DNA from: CAWECB01 sp963807465
Lineage (GTDB): Bacteria > Patescibacteriota > Minisyncoccia > Minisyncoccales > Minisyncoccaceae
Length of the DNA stretch: 64,000 bases
Assembly: GCA_963807465.1 (NCBI GenBank)
Contig: CAWECB010000003.1
Location: 1-64,000 of the forward strand
Reading direction: 5' to 3'
Position numbers and translations under genes: made by a program
Notes under the pieces: model-generated
The model's database searches: none
What the model was told of the DNA's origin: nothing
Seen by the model: only the letters and a program-made list of their open reading frames with translations
Shown here: piece after piece, positions 1 to 8,286 of the stretch
Numbering within the stretch: position 1 is the stretch's first letter
How the letters are laid out: every line of letters begins with the position of its first letter

Positions 1-628
1 GCTCTTGTTGAATTGACACTGGCGCTTCATTATGTGTTCAACACTCCCGACGACAAAATAGTGTGGGACGTTGGACACCAGGGATACATTCATAAGATTA
101 TCACCGGGGGATCTGGACGTCTTCCAAACGATAAGACAGTATCAAGGCATCAGCGGCTTCCTGAAACGATCAGAAAGTCCGTACGACGTTTTCGGTGCAG
201 GCCACGCCAGCACTTCGATCTCCGCTGCCCTGGGGATTGCGACGGCCCGCGACTTCAAGGGAGAGAAATTCAAAGTTGTCGCCGTCATCGGTGACGGAGC
301 AATGACCGGAGGAATGGCTTACGAGGCGATGAACAACGCCGGGCTCCTGAAGAAGAGTCTGATAATTGTGCTGAACGATAACCGCATGTCCATCGCCCCT
401 AAATGTTGGCGTCAATCTCGAATTATTTCAGCAGTCTTACCGTTACGGGCGTCTACAATAAGTTCAAGTCCAATGTCTGGGACCTTACCGGCAAATCGGA
501 CTCCGTCAGTGAATTGCATAAGGAAAGTGGCAGGTCGACTTGAAAGCGGCATGAAAGCGATCGTGACCCCGGGTATGCTGTTCGAAGCACTCGGGTTTAG
601 ATACTTCGGACCGTTTAACGGCCACATA
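1..628 (+). pseudogene. dxs: 1-deoxy-D-xylulose-5-phosphate synthase remnant, frameshifted and truncated
   Basis: Translations in successive frames match the thiamine-diphosphate N-terminal part of DXS, first enzyme of the MEP isoprenoid pathway. Seen: WDVGHQGYIHKI in frame 1; FGAGHASTSISAALGIA and the cofactor-binding GDGAMTGGMAYEA in frame 2; a third-frame stretch (NKFKSNVWDLTG) near 450-510; then frame 2 again with TPGMLFEALGFRYFGPFNGH. At least three frame changes occur (near 105, 400 and 530). Homology stops abruptly after about 628, so the transketolase central and C-terminal domains are absent. The 5' end lies outside the window. I read it as a decayed gene. Indel-type sequencing errors could explain the frame changes but not the lost C-terminal half. 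Confidence 0.8.
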
Positions 629-765
629 AAATCAGAGCGATCCAACTTAAAGTGTTCATTTTTTGCATGTTATTGAAAAATTAAAAACATAATTATCGAC
701 CTTTATGCTGTATATATTTTACCGTGGCCTAATTTTCTTGGCAACTGAATTATCCACACTTTAAC

Positions 766-791
766 GAAAAATCGTTGATTTTACAACGATT
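766..791 (-). terminator. Rho-independent terminator of the Gmad2 protein gene
   Basis: Eight-bp perfect inverted repeat (AATCGTTG / CAACGATT, 6-nt loop) followed on the minus strand by a T-rich run. It lies about 35 bp beyond the stop codon of the minus-strand gene at 823. Confidence 0.6.
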
Positions 792-822
792 CTAACTTTT
801 TTACGATGCCACGCCTTCCTAA

Positions 823-1281
823 TTAAAAAATTGTTGATAGACGAACACCCCCGAAAACGATACTGATCTTTATCGGTAAAGTAAAAGTTTTATCCCTGGC
901 CGGATCGCCGCTGGGATTCTCATTATGAAAAACTAAAGAACCGTTTTCCGATTGAACCGATTCAAAATTCAAAACAGCCTCAAAGCTTACAGGCAAAGCG
1001 GTCCATTCCGATGTCGCAGTCAGTATTCCCGAAGCTATCTTTTCTCTACTACTATTTAATAAATCGACTGTTCCGGCCTGGCCCTCAAAAGCAGTCCATC
1101 CGCTCCCGCTGATTTTCCCTTTTATGGTAAGCGGGGAAATTATTCCCTGCCCGCTAACAATATTATCAACCGTTATTCCCTGATTTATAGTAGCATTTCC
1201 TTTCCTGTAAACAAAAATGGTCGCCGCGATTACAACTACGAACAATAGAATAATGATTCCTAATTTTTTATCCATGTGCAC
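823..1281 (-). CDS. Membrane-anchored Gmad2 immunoglobulin-like domain protein
   Basis: 152 residues. An N-terminal hydrophobic helix (about residues 6-24) acts as signal or anchor, then a Gmad2-type Ig-like fold. Matching pieces are SPLTIKGKISGSGW near 50, the TATSEWTALPVSFEAVL stretch near 88-105 and NPSGDPA near 122. Gmad2 domains occur in secreted or cell-wall proteins and are frequent in CPR genomes. No catalytic residues are known, so a structural or adhesive role outside the membrane is inferred. An alternative start lies two codons downstream. It sits 12 bp after the flavodoxin-Nudix gene in the same direction. Confidence 0.75.
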   Translation of the reverse strand: MHMDKKLGIIILLFVVVIAATIFVYRKGNATINQGITVDNIVSGQGIISPLTIKGKISGSGWTAFEGQAGTVDLLNSSREKIASGILTATSEWTALPVSFEAVLNFESVQSENGSLVFHNENPSGDPARDKTFTLPIKISIVFGGVRLSTIF

Positions 1282-1293
1282 ATCTTAAATCCT

Positions 1294-2187
1294 TTAATCA
1301 ATAATATCAAGCGTGTAATCGATTATCTTATCATTATTCTCAAACAAGAATTTCCCTCTGAATTTCTTCTTTTGCAGAAACAAGGGAAACCAATGAGAAT
1401 CGTCCGGCCACATGTCGTCAAACGGCATTTCATCTAAATGAAACCATTGTGGCTTCATCTCTTCCGTTTCCACCGGTTCTCCATTGTATTTTGAAACTAG
1501 AAATATATGAACCTCGAGAAGCTTTCCCGTGTCGATATAATCGAAATCAATAACTCCTACTTCGTCAAGTTCCTCCCCGCGGATCATTGCCTCCTCAAAA
1601 AGCTCCCTTTTCGCCGCATCAATCACAGTCTCTCCTTTCTCCAATTTTCCGCCGAACCCGTTCCATCTTCCTTCTCCGAACCCCCTTTTCTTCATACCCA
1701 AAAGAACCTTGCCGTTATTAACCAGTAAGCACAGTGTTAAGGGCTTGGCGGCTAATCCACGGACAAATTCTTTGGCTTTTTCTAAATCTTCTTCATTCGG
1801 TCTTTGCCTGTTCATCTTAAACGGCCCTAGAGCAGCATAGCCAATACAATTAAACGCACCCAATACCCTTCCGGCTTTCGATGAAATCTTCTCCTTGAGC
1901 AAATTGTTATTCTTTTCGAGCGAATCTTCTCCGGAAGCACTGGTCGAAAAGATAAAGAACCTTTTGTTTTTAATGTTTCCCAGTTTATTAACCAATTCTA
2001 TAATGGAGGCGTGATGCTTGCCCCCGTATATTCCCGAACCCAGTCCCACAAGATCGTATTTTGAAACATCGAAGTTTTTCATCTCGGAAGATTTAACTAA
2101 ATCGGCATTCAATTCCTCCCCCATAACCCTTGCAATCTTTTCCGTATTACCACGATATATCGAGTTGTATACGATTAATGTTTTCAT
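1294..2187 (-). CDS. Flavodoxin-domain / MTH1-type Nudix hydrolase fusion
   Basis: 297 residues with two parts. Residues 1-145 resemble a flavodoxin-like FMN-binding domain (LIVYNSIYRGNTEKIA phosphate loop; GLGSGIYGGK). Residues 150-297 are a Nudix hydrolase close to MTH1/8-oxo-dGTPases: WNGFGGKLEKGET, the Nudix box through REL.EE, and a C-terminal PQWF...DDMWPDDSHWFP stretch typical of the MTH1 group. The usual Gly near the end of the box is Met. The Nudix part probably cleans oxidised purine nucleotides. The junction (RGLAAKPLTLCLLV) reads like the end of one protein running straight into the normal start of another, so the fusion could be real or could come from a lost stop codon by indel. 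Confidence 0.8.
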   Translation of the reverse strand: MKTLIVYNSIYRGNTEKIARVMGEELNADLVKSSEMKNFDVSKYDLVGLGSGIYGGKHHASIIELVNKLGNIKNKRFFIFSTSASGEDSLEKNNNLLKEKISSKAGRVLGAFNCIGYAALGPFKMNRQRPNEEDLEKAKEFVRGLAAKPLTLCLLVNNGKVLLGMKKRGFGEGRWNGFGGKLEKGETVIDAAKRELFEEAMIRGEELDEVGVIDFDYIDTGKLLEVHIFLVSKYNGEPVETEEMKPQWFHLDEMPFDDMWPDDSHWFPLFLQKKKFRGKFLFENNDKIIDYTLDIID

Positions 2188-2189
2188 GT

Positions 2190-3434
2190 TATTCCTGCCT
2201 TAAAGCATTAATCGGGTCCATGTTGGCAGCCTTCTGGGCGGGATAGACTCCGAAGAACATTCCTATGAGGGCGGAAAATCCCAAAGAAAGAATGATTGAC
2301 AAAGGAGAAACCGCATAGCTCCAGTTTATCCCATAACGAAATCGCAATATAATATATAAGGAAAGCTATCGGCATGCCGGCAACGACCCCCAAAACTCCT
2401 CCCATGAACGTAAGAATGGAGGCTTCGAGCAAGAATTGCCATAGAATATCTTTCCTTTTAGCTCCAACAGATCTCCGGAGTCCAATTTCGAACGTTCTCT
2501 CGATTACCGATACGTACATAATATTCGTAATCCCGACTCCCCCAACAACCAGAGATACCGCAGCTATAACTGCAAGAAGCATCGTAATAGCCGACAACAC
2601 CGTTCCTACCATGTTCTGAGCATCAGCCATAGTCATCACCTCGAAATCGTTCTGATCCGGATTAGTGATGTTGTGCCTTTCCATCATTAGGGCCTGCAAA
2701 TCGTCTTTAGTCTGGTTTATCTTTGCCGGATCCTTTGCTTTAACCGAAACTCCGATGACATAATCGGTTCCGAGAAGCTTTTTCTGCATGGTTAAGGTTG
2801 GGATATAAACTATTGTGTCCATGTCCACGCCGAATGTAGCTCCTCTCGGTTCTAAAACGCCCACAACCTTGAAGGGTTTGCCTCGAACGTACACATTTTT
2901 TCCTATGGCATCGTCATCGCCGAGCAAATTTTCTTTTATCTTGCTCCCCAAAACCAAAACCGAAGCCAGGGAATTTTCTTCATCGACCGTATAAAATCGT
3001 CCGGAAGCTATCGTCATCTTCTCTATCAGTGGAGCATTGGCTCCATAGCCGAAAATTATCGAGCTCTTTGCCTGGTCTCCATATTTAATGACCTCCTGTC
3101 CTGTTATATAGCTGTACAGAGTTTCAACGTTGGGCAGCTTAGCTATGGCATCGACATCTTTATTCTTAAAGGTAGTAATCGTGGTTCCCGAAGCGAAACT
3201 GACTGCGCTTCCAGTAGACCCCTTGCCCGGCACCCTTACCTCAATATTTATTGCATCGGAACCGTAAACTTCAAGTTCTTTTAAAACCATTGATTTTAAT
3301 CCATTGCCGGCGGCTATCATCACAATTAAAGAAGCGATTCCGATGGCAACGGCTATGATAGTCAAAATCGTACGGCTCCTCTGGCGCATTAAACTGATAA
3401 AAGCCATTTCGATTTGCGAAAATATTTTATTCAT
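2190..3434 (-). pseudogene. MacB/FtsX-family ABC transporter permease with C-terminal frameshift
   Basis: The N-terminal helix (MRQRSRTILTIIAVAIGIAS), periplasmic MacB core domain and the C-terminal helix cluster beginning GGVGITNIMYVSVIERTFEIGLRRSVGAK identify a MacB-type permease. Near 2310-2340 the frame breaks: the open frame ends in unrelated sequence at 2208, whereas another frame continues and finishes with the family-typical ending MDPINALRQE at 2190. One indel therefore separates an otherwise full-length gene. It overlaps the stop of the preceding permease by 8 bp, so both belong to the operon adaptor-ATPase-permease-permease. Sequencing error and real inactivation are both possible. 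Confidence 0.75.
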
Positions 3435-4627
3435 ACCTCAAAGCTTCAATTGGATCTAAAAGGCTTGCTCTTCTCGCTGGAGTTATCCCGAATATGAGTC
3501 CGATTCCTATCGAAACCGTACACCCCAATAAAATCGAAATTGGAGAGATTATTAGATCCCAGTGGTATCCGAGAGCATTAATGACTGTTGATATCATGGC
3601 CAAAAGCAGGGTCCCCAAAACAATCCCGATGATTCCGCTTAAAAAGGTGATTGTCATGGTTTCTATAAGAAATTGCCTTATGATATCGCCGTTCTTCGCT
3701 CCGATAGCTTTCCGGAGCCCGATTTCCTTGGTCCTTTCCTGCACAGTCGCAAGCATTATATTCATAATTCCGAACCCTCCGACGAGGAGGGAAATGGCGG
3801 CAATGGCTGCCAGAAAATATCTCAAGGCGTCCGTAATGCTCGAAATCGTTTCTAGGGCCTGGGTGGTAGACCGGATGGTGAAATCATCATCCTTGGACTG
3901 GCTATATTGTGCCTGTTGCGCAAAACCGTGGTAACGTAATCGATAGTCGAATTTATATTCTCGGTCTTATCAACCTTTATCCTCATGAAATCAATGTAGT
4001 TTATGCCCAATAGGACGTTCTGTGCGGTCTTAATCGGAACGAACAAATTACTATCTTCGCTCTGGATAAGGCTTCCACCTTTGGCTTTCAAAACCCCGAT
4101 GACCGTGAAATTGGTTTTCTTGATCTTGAGCTTTTCCCCGAAAGGATCCTGATCGCCGAAAAGATCTTTAGCAACCTTATTGCCCAATACGACAACCTTG
4201 GCGTTGGTCAATTCTTCTTCCTTGTTAAAAAATCTTCCGTTTTCCACCGAAGAATTCTGGACATCCGGATAGCTGGCCGTCGTTCCGTAATAAGTGGCGC
4301 TTACCTTGTTGTCGTTCAACGAAATAATATCGCTTCCTGAAACATACATGGCCAAAGATTCAACATGCGGATAATTTCCATTCAAGACCGCCTCGCCGTC
4401 CTCGTATTTAAGAGTGGTTATCACAACTCCAAAAGAAGAAGAGGGCGGGCCGTTTGGATCCGATTTACCAGGAAGACGCCTATGAGATTCGAACCTATGC
4501 TCTTCACTTGATCCAAAATCAGTCCCTGGACGCTTTGTCCCACAGATAAAACTATGATTACCGCCGTGATCCCGATAACAATTCCCAGCATCGTTAAAAA
4601 GGAACGCACTTTGTTCCTTATAATCAT
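3427..4627 (-). pseudogene. MacB/FtsX-family permease with at least two frameshifts
   Basis: Three frames together give one MacB-type permease: an N-terminal helix (MIIRNKVRSFLTMLGIVIGI) from 4627, a periplasmic core domain read from about 4440 to 3900 in a second frame, and the C-terminal module (GGFGIMNIMLATVQERTKEIGLRKAIGAK ending PIEALRYE) at 3825-3427. Breaks lie near 4450 and between 3930 and 3830. The true start may be 10-11 codons upstream of 4627, because FESIQNAWQ precedes it in frame. The gene lies between the ATPase (4672-5382) and a second permease. A complete paralogous system exists at 14.3-18.1 kb. Confidence 0.75.
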
Positions 4628-4671
4628 CTGCCAAGCGTTTTGTATTGACTCAAAATATCCATATTATTTGC

Positions 4672-5382
4672 TTAAGCTCTTCTTCGTCGCCGGCTCAGCC
4701 TGCAATCAACCTTGCAGTCTTCGATAATTTCTCCGTCTTTTATGCGGATGATTCTTTCCGCGTGTTCGGCCGTCGCTTTTTCATGGGTCACAAGAATAAT
4801 CGTATGCCCTCTATTATTCAAATCTTGAAGTATCTTCATTACCTGGGCTCCGGATTTTGAATCGAGATTTCCCGTCGGCTCATCGGCGAAAATTACTTCT
4901 GGGTTATTGATCAGGGCCCTTGCTATAGCGACTCTTTGCTTTTCTCCTCCCGAAAGCTTGTTTGGCGAATAATTGAGCCTGTGGCTCAGTCCCACCTGGT
5001 CAAGAAGCGATTTGGCCTTGGTGGTGCGCTCCGCGGCGGAAGTCGGAGTATAAACGAGAGGCAAAATGACATTCTCCAAAACGGATGATCTGTTCAATAG
5101 GTTGAATGATTGGAAGATGAATCCCACTTTTTTGCTTCTCATCTCGGCTAGTTCATCGTCTGCTAATTTGCTCACGTCCCTGTCTTCAAAACTATACTTC
5201 CCGCCCGTAGGCTTATCCAAAAAACTTAAAATGTGCATCAAAGTGGATTTTCCGGAACCAGAAGGTCCCATTATGGAAACGAATTCTCCTTTCTTGATGT
5301 CAAAAGTAAGCCCTTTCAGTACGGGAGTTATAACGTCTTCGTTGACGAAGTCTTTCTTTAAATCTTTGACTGATATGAGCAT
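4672..5382 (-). CDS. ABC transporter ATP-binding protein, MacB/LolD type
   Basis: 236 residues. It has the Walker A motif GPSGSGKST (about 39-47), Q-loop FIFQSFNLL, signature LSGGEKQRVAIARAL, Walker B VIFADEPTGNLDS and the switch His in VTHE. This is the pattern of LolD/MacB-family ATPases that power FtsX-like permeases in extrusion of peptides, lipoproteins or signals. It starts one base after the adaptor gene stop and precedes two permease genes. The last 15 residues are Arg-rich and unlike the family, possibly a small frameshift near the end. Confidence 0.9.
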   Translation of the reverse strand: MLISVKDLKKDFVNEDVITPVLKGLTFDIKKGEFVSIMGPSGSGKSTLMHILSFLDKPTGGKYSFEDRDVSKLADDELAEMRSKKVGFIFQSFNLLNRSSVLENVILPLVYTPTSAAERTTKAKSLLDQVGLSHRLNYSPNKLSGGEKQRVAIARALINNPEVIFADEPTGNLDSKSGAQVMKILQDLNNRGHTIILVTHEKATAEHAERIIRIKDGEIIEDCKVDCRLSRRRRRA

Positions 5383-5383
5383 A

Positions 5384-6997
5384 CTATTGCGCCGTCCTTA
5401 AAACAATCTCTTCCCCTTCGTTCAGGCCCGAAAGGATTTCAACCTGGCCATCATCGGCCTTGAGTCCCGTCTTCACCATCCTTTCTTCAACTTTTCCATC
5501 TTTCAGCACCCTGACGTATTTCTCTCCCGTATCGGTCCTGGATAATATCGACTGGGAAGGGACGAAAATCGCATTGTCCCTGCTGTCGGTCTTTACCAAG
5601 ACGTCAGCGGTCATCCCGGGCTTCAGCAGATTGGTATTGTTTGAATCGTCTATCCCGACTTTGACCTTGTAATACACCACATCCTGTATGTCTGTCGAAG
5701 CAGGATCGATGGTCAATACCGTCCCCTGGAATTTGGTGTCCGTTCCTAGGGCATCAAAGGTGATGGTTGCAGGATCGTTCAATTTTATCTTAACCACATC
5801 CGTTTCCGGAACATCGACTTCTATCTGGTAATGAGGAGAAGCCATCTCTATCATCTCTTCAGAAGATCCGATCGACTCGCCCACTTTTTTATTCACCTTC
5901 GTAATCACTCCGCCGATGGGAGCATAGATTATAGCATTATTCCTTGCAGCAATAGCTTGATTCAGGGCCGCCTCATAATAAGCGATGTCTATGTCTCTCG
6001 GCCTGGCGACCAATGAATTATAATTAGCCTGTTCCAAATCAAGATTGGCCTTAGCGGAATCAACCCCCGACTGTGCCGAATTGATATTATTGTTATTCTG
6101 TACTTTCAGGGTCGAGATATCGTTCTGCAATTGGGAGACCGCTGTCTGGGCCGTGCTCACGTAAGACTTCTGGGAATCCAGAGCCGCCTTGTCGGTCGGA
6201 GAAACCATGGTCTGGTAGATTACCGAGTCGCAGGTGCTCCTAATCGCAGTTAAGGCATTCAGTATCTTCCCCAGGGAAGTAACCGTCCGGGAGATAGCGC
6301 TATCCATATCCGCCCGGTTCCCGCTCGCCTTGGCTACGTCGATTAGAGTTTTGGCGTCGTTCTTCGGACCGCTTATCTCATTCTCCTCGTTTCTCACACT
6401 AAGGCTCTCTTGGTCGTTGGAAGTGAAGTACGTCCTCTGGATCGTGTCTACCGTCGAATACGCGTTGGACATCTTGATGTACGCGTCGTCCAGGGCATTA
6501 CCAGCCGATGCGTATTTAGCGGAAAGATTCTGAGTTGCTAGAGATGTGGTATCTACCAGCGTTTCCTGCGCCTGATCCAAAGCCACCTGCGCCGAAGCGA
6601 CTTGTTTTTCTGAAACGGCTATCTGTTCGGGAGTTGCGCCGGCAACCTTCTGGTCGAGAGATGCCTGAGCCTGATCAACGGCGGCATTCAATTGAGACAA
6701 AGATAAGTTTGCAAGCCATTGTCCCGCCTTAACGGTGTCTCCTTCGTTCACCCTAGTGTTCTGGATTATGCCCGAACTGACGAAATACAATGACAAATCA
6801 TTAGTCGAGCCAAGATTCCCCGTAGCGTCAACAGTCTGGACTAGGCTACCCCTCTGGACTTTAGCCGTTTCGTATTTAGGTCCTTTATGGCTACCAAAAA
6901 TCATCGACGCTGTGATAATAGCAACCAAGATTACCACTCCTGCGATGATCCACAACCTTTTTGATCTGAAGTTTATCTTCAGTTTTGGCATTTTCAT
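5384..6997 (-). CDS. MacA/HlyD-like membrane-fusion (adaptor) protein
   Basis: 537 residues. There is an N-terminal transmembrane helix (about 13-33), then a lipoyl-like half (GNLGSTNDLSLYFVSSG...GDTVKAGQWLA), a long coiled-coil hairpin (about 85-330, Ala/Gln/Asp rich), the returning lipoyl half (IIYAPIGGVITKVNKKVGESI) and a beta-barrel/membrane-proximal region. Such adaptors link MacB-type pumps to outside structures. In an organism without an outer membrane it would face the cell wall. It is first in the operon with one ATPase and two permeases. Confidence 0.88.
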   Translation of the reverse strand: MKMPKLKINFRSKRLWIIAGVVILVAIITASMIFGSHKGPKYETAKVQRGSLVQTVDATGNLGSTNDLSLYFVSSGIIQNTRVNEGDTVKAGQWLANLSLSQLNAAVDQAQASLDQKVAGATPEQIAVSEKQVASAQVALDQAQETLVDTTSLATQNLSAKYASAGNALDDAYIKMSNAYSTVDTIQRTYFTSNDQESLSVRNEENEISGPKNDAKTLIDVAKASGNRADMDSAISRTVTSLGKILNALTAIRSTCDSVIYQTMVSPTDKAALDSQKSYVSTAQTAVSQLQNDISTLKVQNNNNINSAQSGVDSAKANLDLEQANYNSLVARPRDIDIAYYEAALNQAIAARNNAIIYAPIGGVITKVNKKVGESIGSSEEMIEMASPHYQIEVDVPETDVVKIKLNDPATITFDALGTDTKFQGTVLTIDPASTDIQDVVYYKVKVGIDDSNNTNLLKPGMTADVLVKTDSRDNAIFVPSQSILSRTDTGEKYVRVLKDGKVEERMVKTGLKADDGQVEILSGLNEGEEIVLRTAQ

Positions 6998-7059
6998 AAT
7001 GTGTTTTTATTAACTTATACTATTAAACATAGCATTTCTTAAACGGCTATTCAAGAAAA

Positions 7060-8286
7060 TTATGCTTTTCCAATTAAATTCTTAATACTCAGACTCCTCT
7101 GGTAAGCGATAGCGAATCGATGCGCCTCCTCCCTCACCCTAATCAATAGCTTGAGATTGTCTTCCACCCAAGAAATAAATCTGTGGCCGCTCTCGGAGAA
7201 GAAAAATTCGTTCTTCTTCCTTTCTTTGCCCTTGGCAATTCCTATTATCAGTATCTTGATGTTGTTTTTTTTAAAAATGCTTTTAGCCGCATTGACCTGC
7301 GGTTTTCCTCCGTCAACCAGAATCATGTCCGGCAACGGCCATTCCGGATGCTTCAACCTCCTTTCCAGAACTTCCTTGAGGCAATCCACATCGCTCTGTC
7401 CGGCAACGGTCCTGATCCTAAATTTCTTGTATTCGCTCTTGACCGACCCCTTGGCGTCAAAGACAACCATACTTCCGACCTTAGCTTCGCTACCGAGATT
7501 GGAAATGTCGTATCCCTCTATTCTTTTGATGTTTGACTCTCCCTCCGAAGAATCGCTTAAGAAACTCTTGTCCAAGAGGGAAAAATCCCTGATCTTCTCC
7601 AAAGAAAACATCTGGTTTCTCAATCTTCCGGCCTCTTCAAAATCCTGCATCTTTGAAGCTTCTTTCATTTTCTTGTTTAAAGAAGTTAAGACCATCTTCT
7701 TCTTTCCCTTCAGAAACATCGTTAAGGGAATTATAACTTTTTCATTGTATTCCTTGCTGCTTATCTCTCCCGTGCATACCCCGAGACAATGCCCGAGTTC
7801 GTAATCGAAGCACGGTCTTTTCTGGTTCGATGAACATCTTGAAATATTGAACAAATAATGCAAAAGTTTCAATATTTCCGAAGTCCTCATCCCGGCATAC
7901 GGGCCGAAGACGTATTTATAGTCGCTCTTTGTCAGATTGCTTTCTCTCACCGCTTCAAGCTTGGGAAATTCTTCCTTGGTTACAACAAGATATATCCAGC
8001 TCTTGTCGTCCTTTGCTTTGACGTTGTATCTGGGCTTGAATCTCTTGATGTAAAGCGATTCGAGAATGAGCGCCTCTATAACCGAATCTGTTTCGATCCA
8101 CCTAGCATCGCTTACTTCTTTAATCATCATCTCTATCGGCCTCTCATTCTTGGGTTTGAGGTAGCTCCTGACCCTATTCCTCAAAGACGTGGCCTTGCCT
8201 ACATAAACAAGCTCCTTGCTCTTGTAAAAGAGGTATATTCCCGGGCTATCGGGCATCTTTTCGATTTTACTTTTAAGGATGTTCAT
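7060..8286 (-). CDS. uvrC: Excinuclease ABC subunit C, short form
   Basis: 408 residues. The N-terminal GIY-YIG nuclease (GIYLFYKSKELVYVGKA, about 16-32) makes the 3' incision. A UVR/UvrB-binding segment (KKMKEASKMQDFEEAGRLRNQM, about 205-226) and the RNase H-like UvrC endonuclease domain (EGYDISNLG, LVDGGKPQVNAA) for the 5' incision follow. Usual UvrC is about 600 residues; this one stops after EEAHRFAIAYQRSL, so the C-terminal tandem HhH DNA-binding part is missing. The ATG overlaps the uvrA stop by 4 bp (ATGA), indicating translational coupling in the uvrB-uvrA-uvrC operon. Confidence 0.93.
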   Translation of the reverse strand: MNILKSKIEKMPDSPGIYLFYKSKELVYVGKATSLRNRVRSYLKPKNERPIEMMIKEVSDARWIETDSVIEALILESLYIKRFKPRYNVKAKDDKSWIYLVVTKEEFPKLEAVRESNLTKSDYKYVFGPYAGMRTSEILKLLHYLFNISRCSSNQKRPCFDYELGHCLGVCTGEISSKEYNEKVIIPLTMFLKGKKKMVLTSLNKKMKEASKMQDFEEAGRLRNQMFSLEKIRDFSLLDKSFLSDSSEGESNIKRIEGYDISNLGSEAKVGSMVVFDAKGSVKSEYKKFRIRTVAGQSDVDCLKEVLERRLKHPEWPLPDMILVDGGKPQVNAAKSIFKKNNIKILIIGIAKGKERKKNEFFFSESGHRFISWVEDNLKLLIRVREEAHRFAIAYQRSLSIKNLIGKA

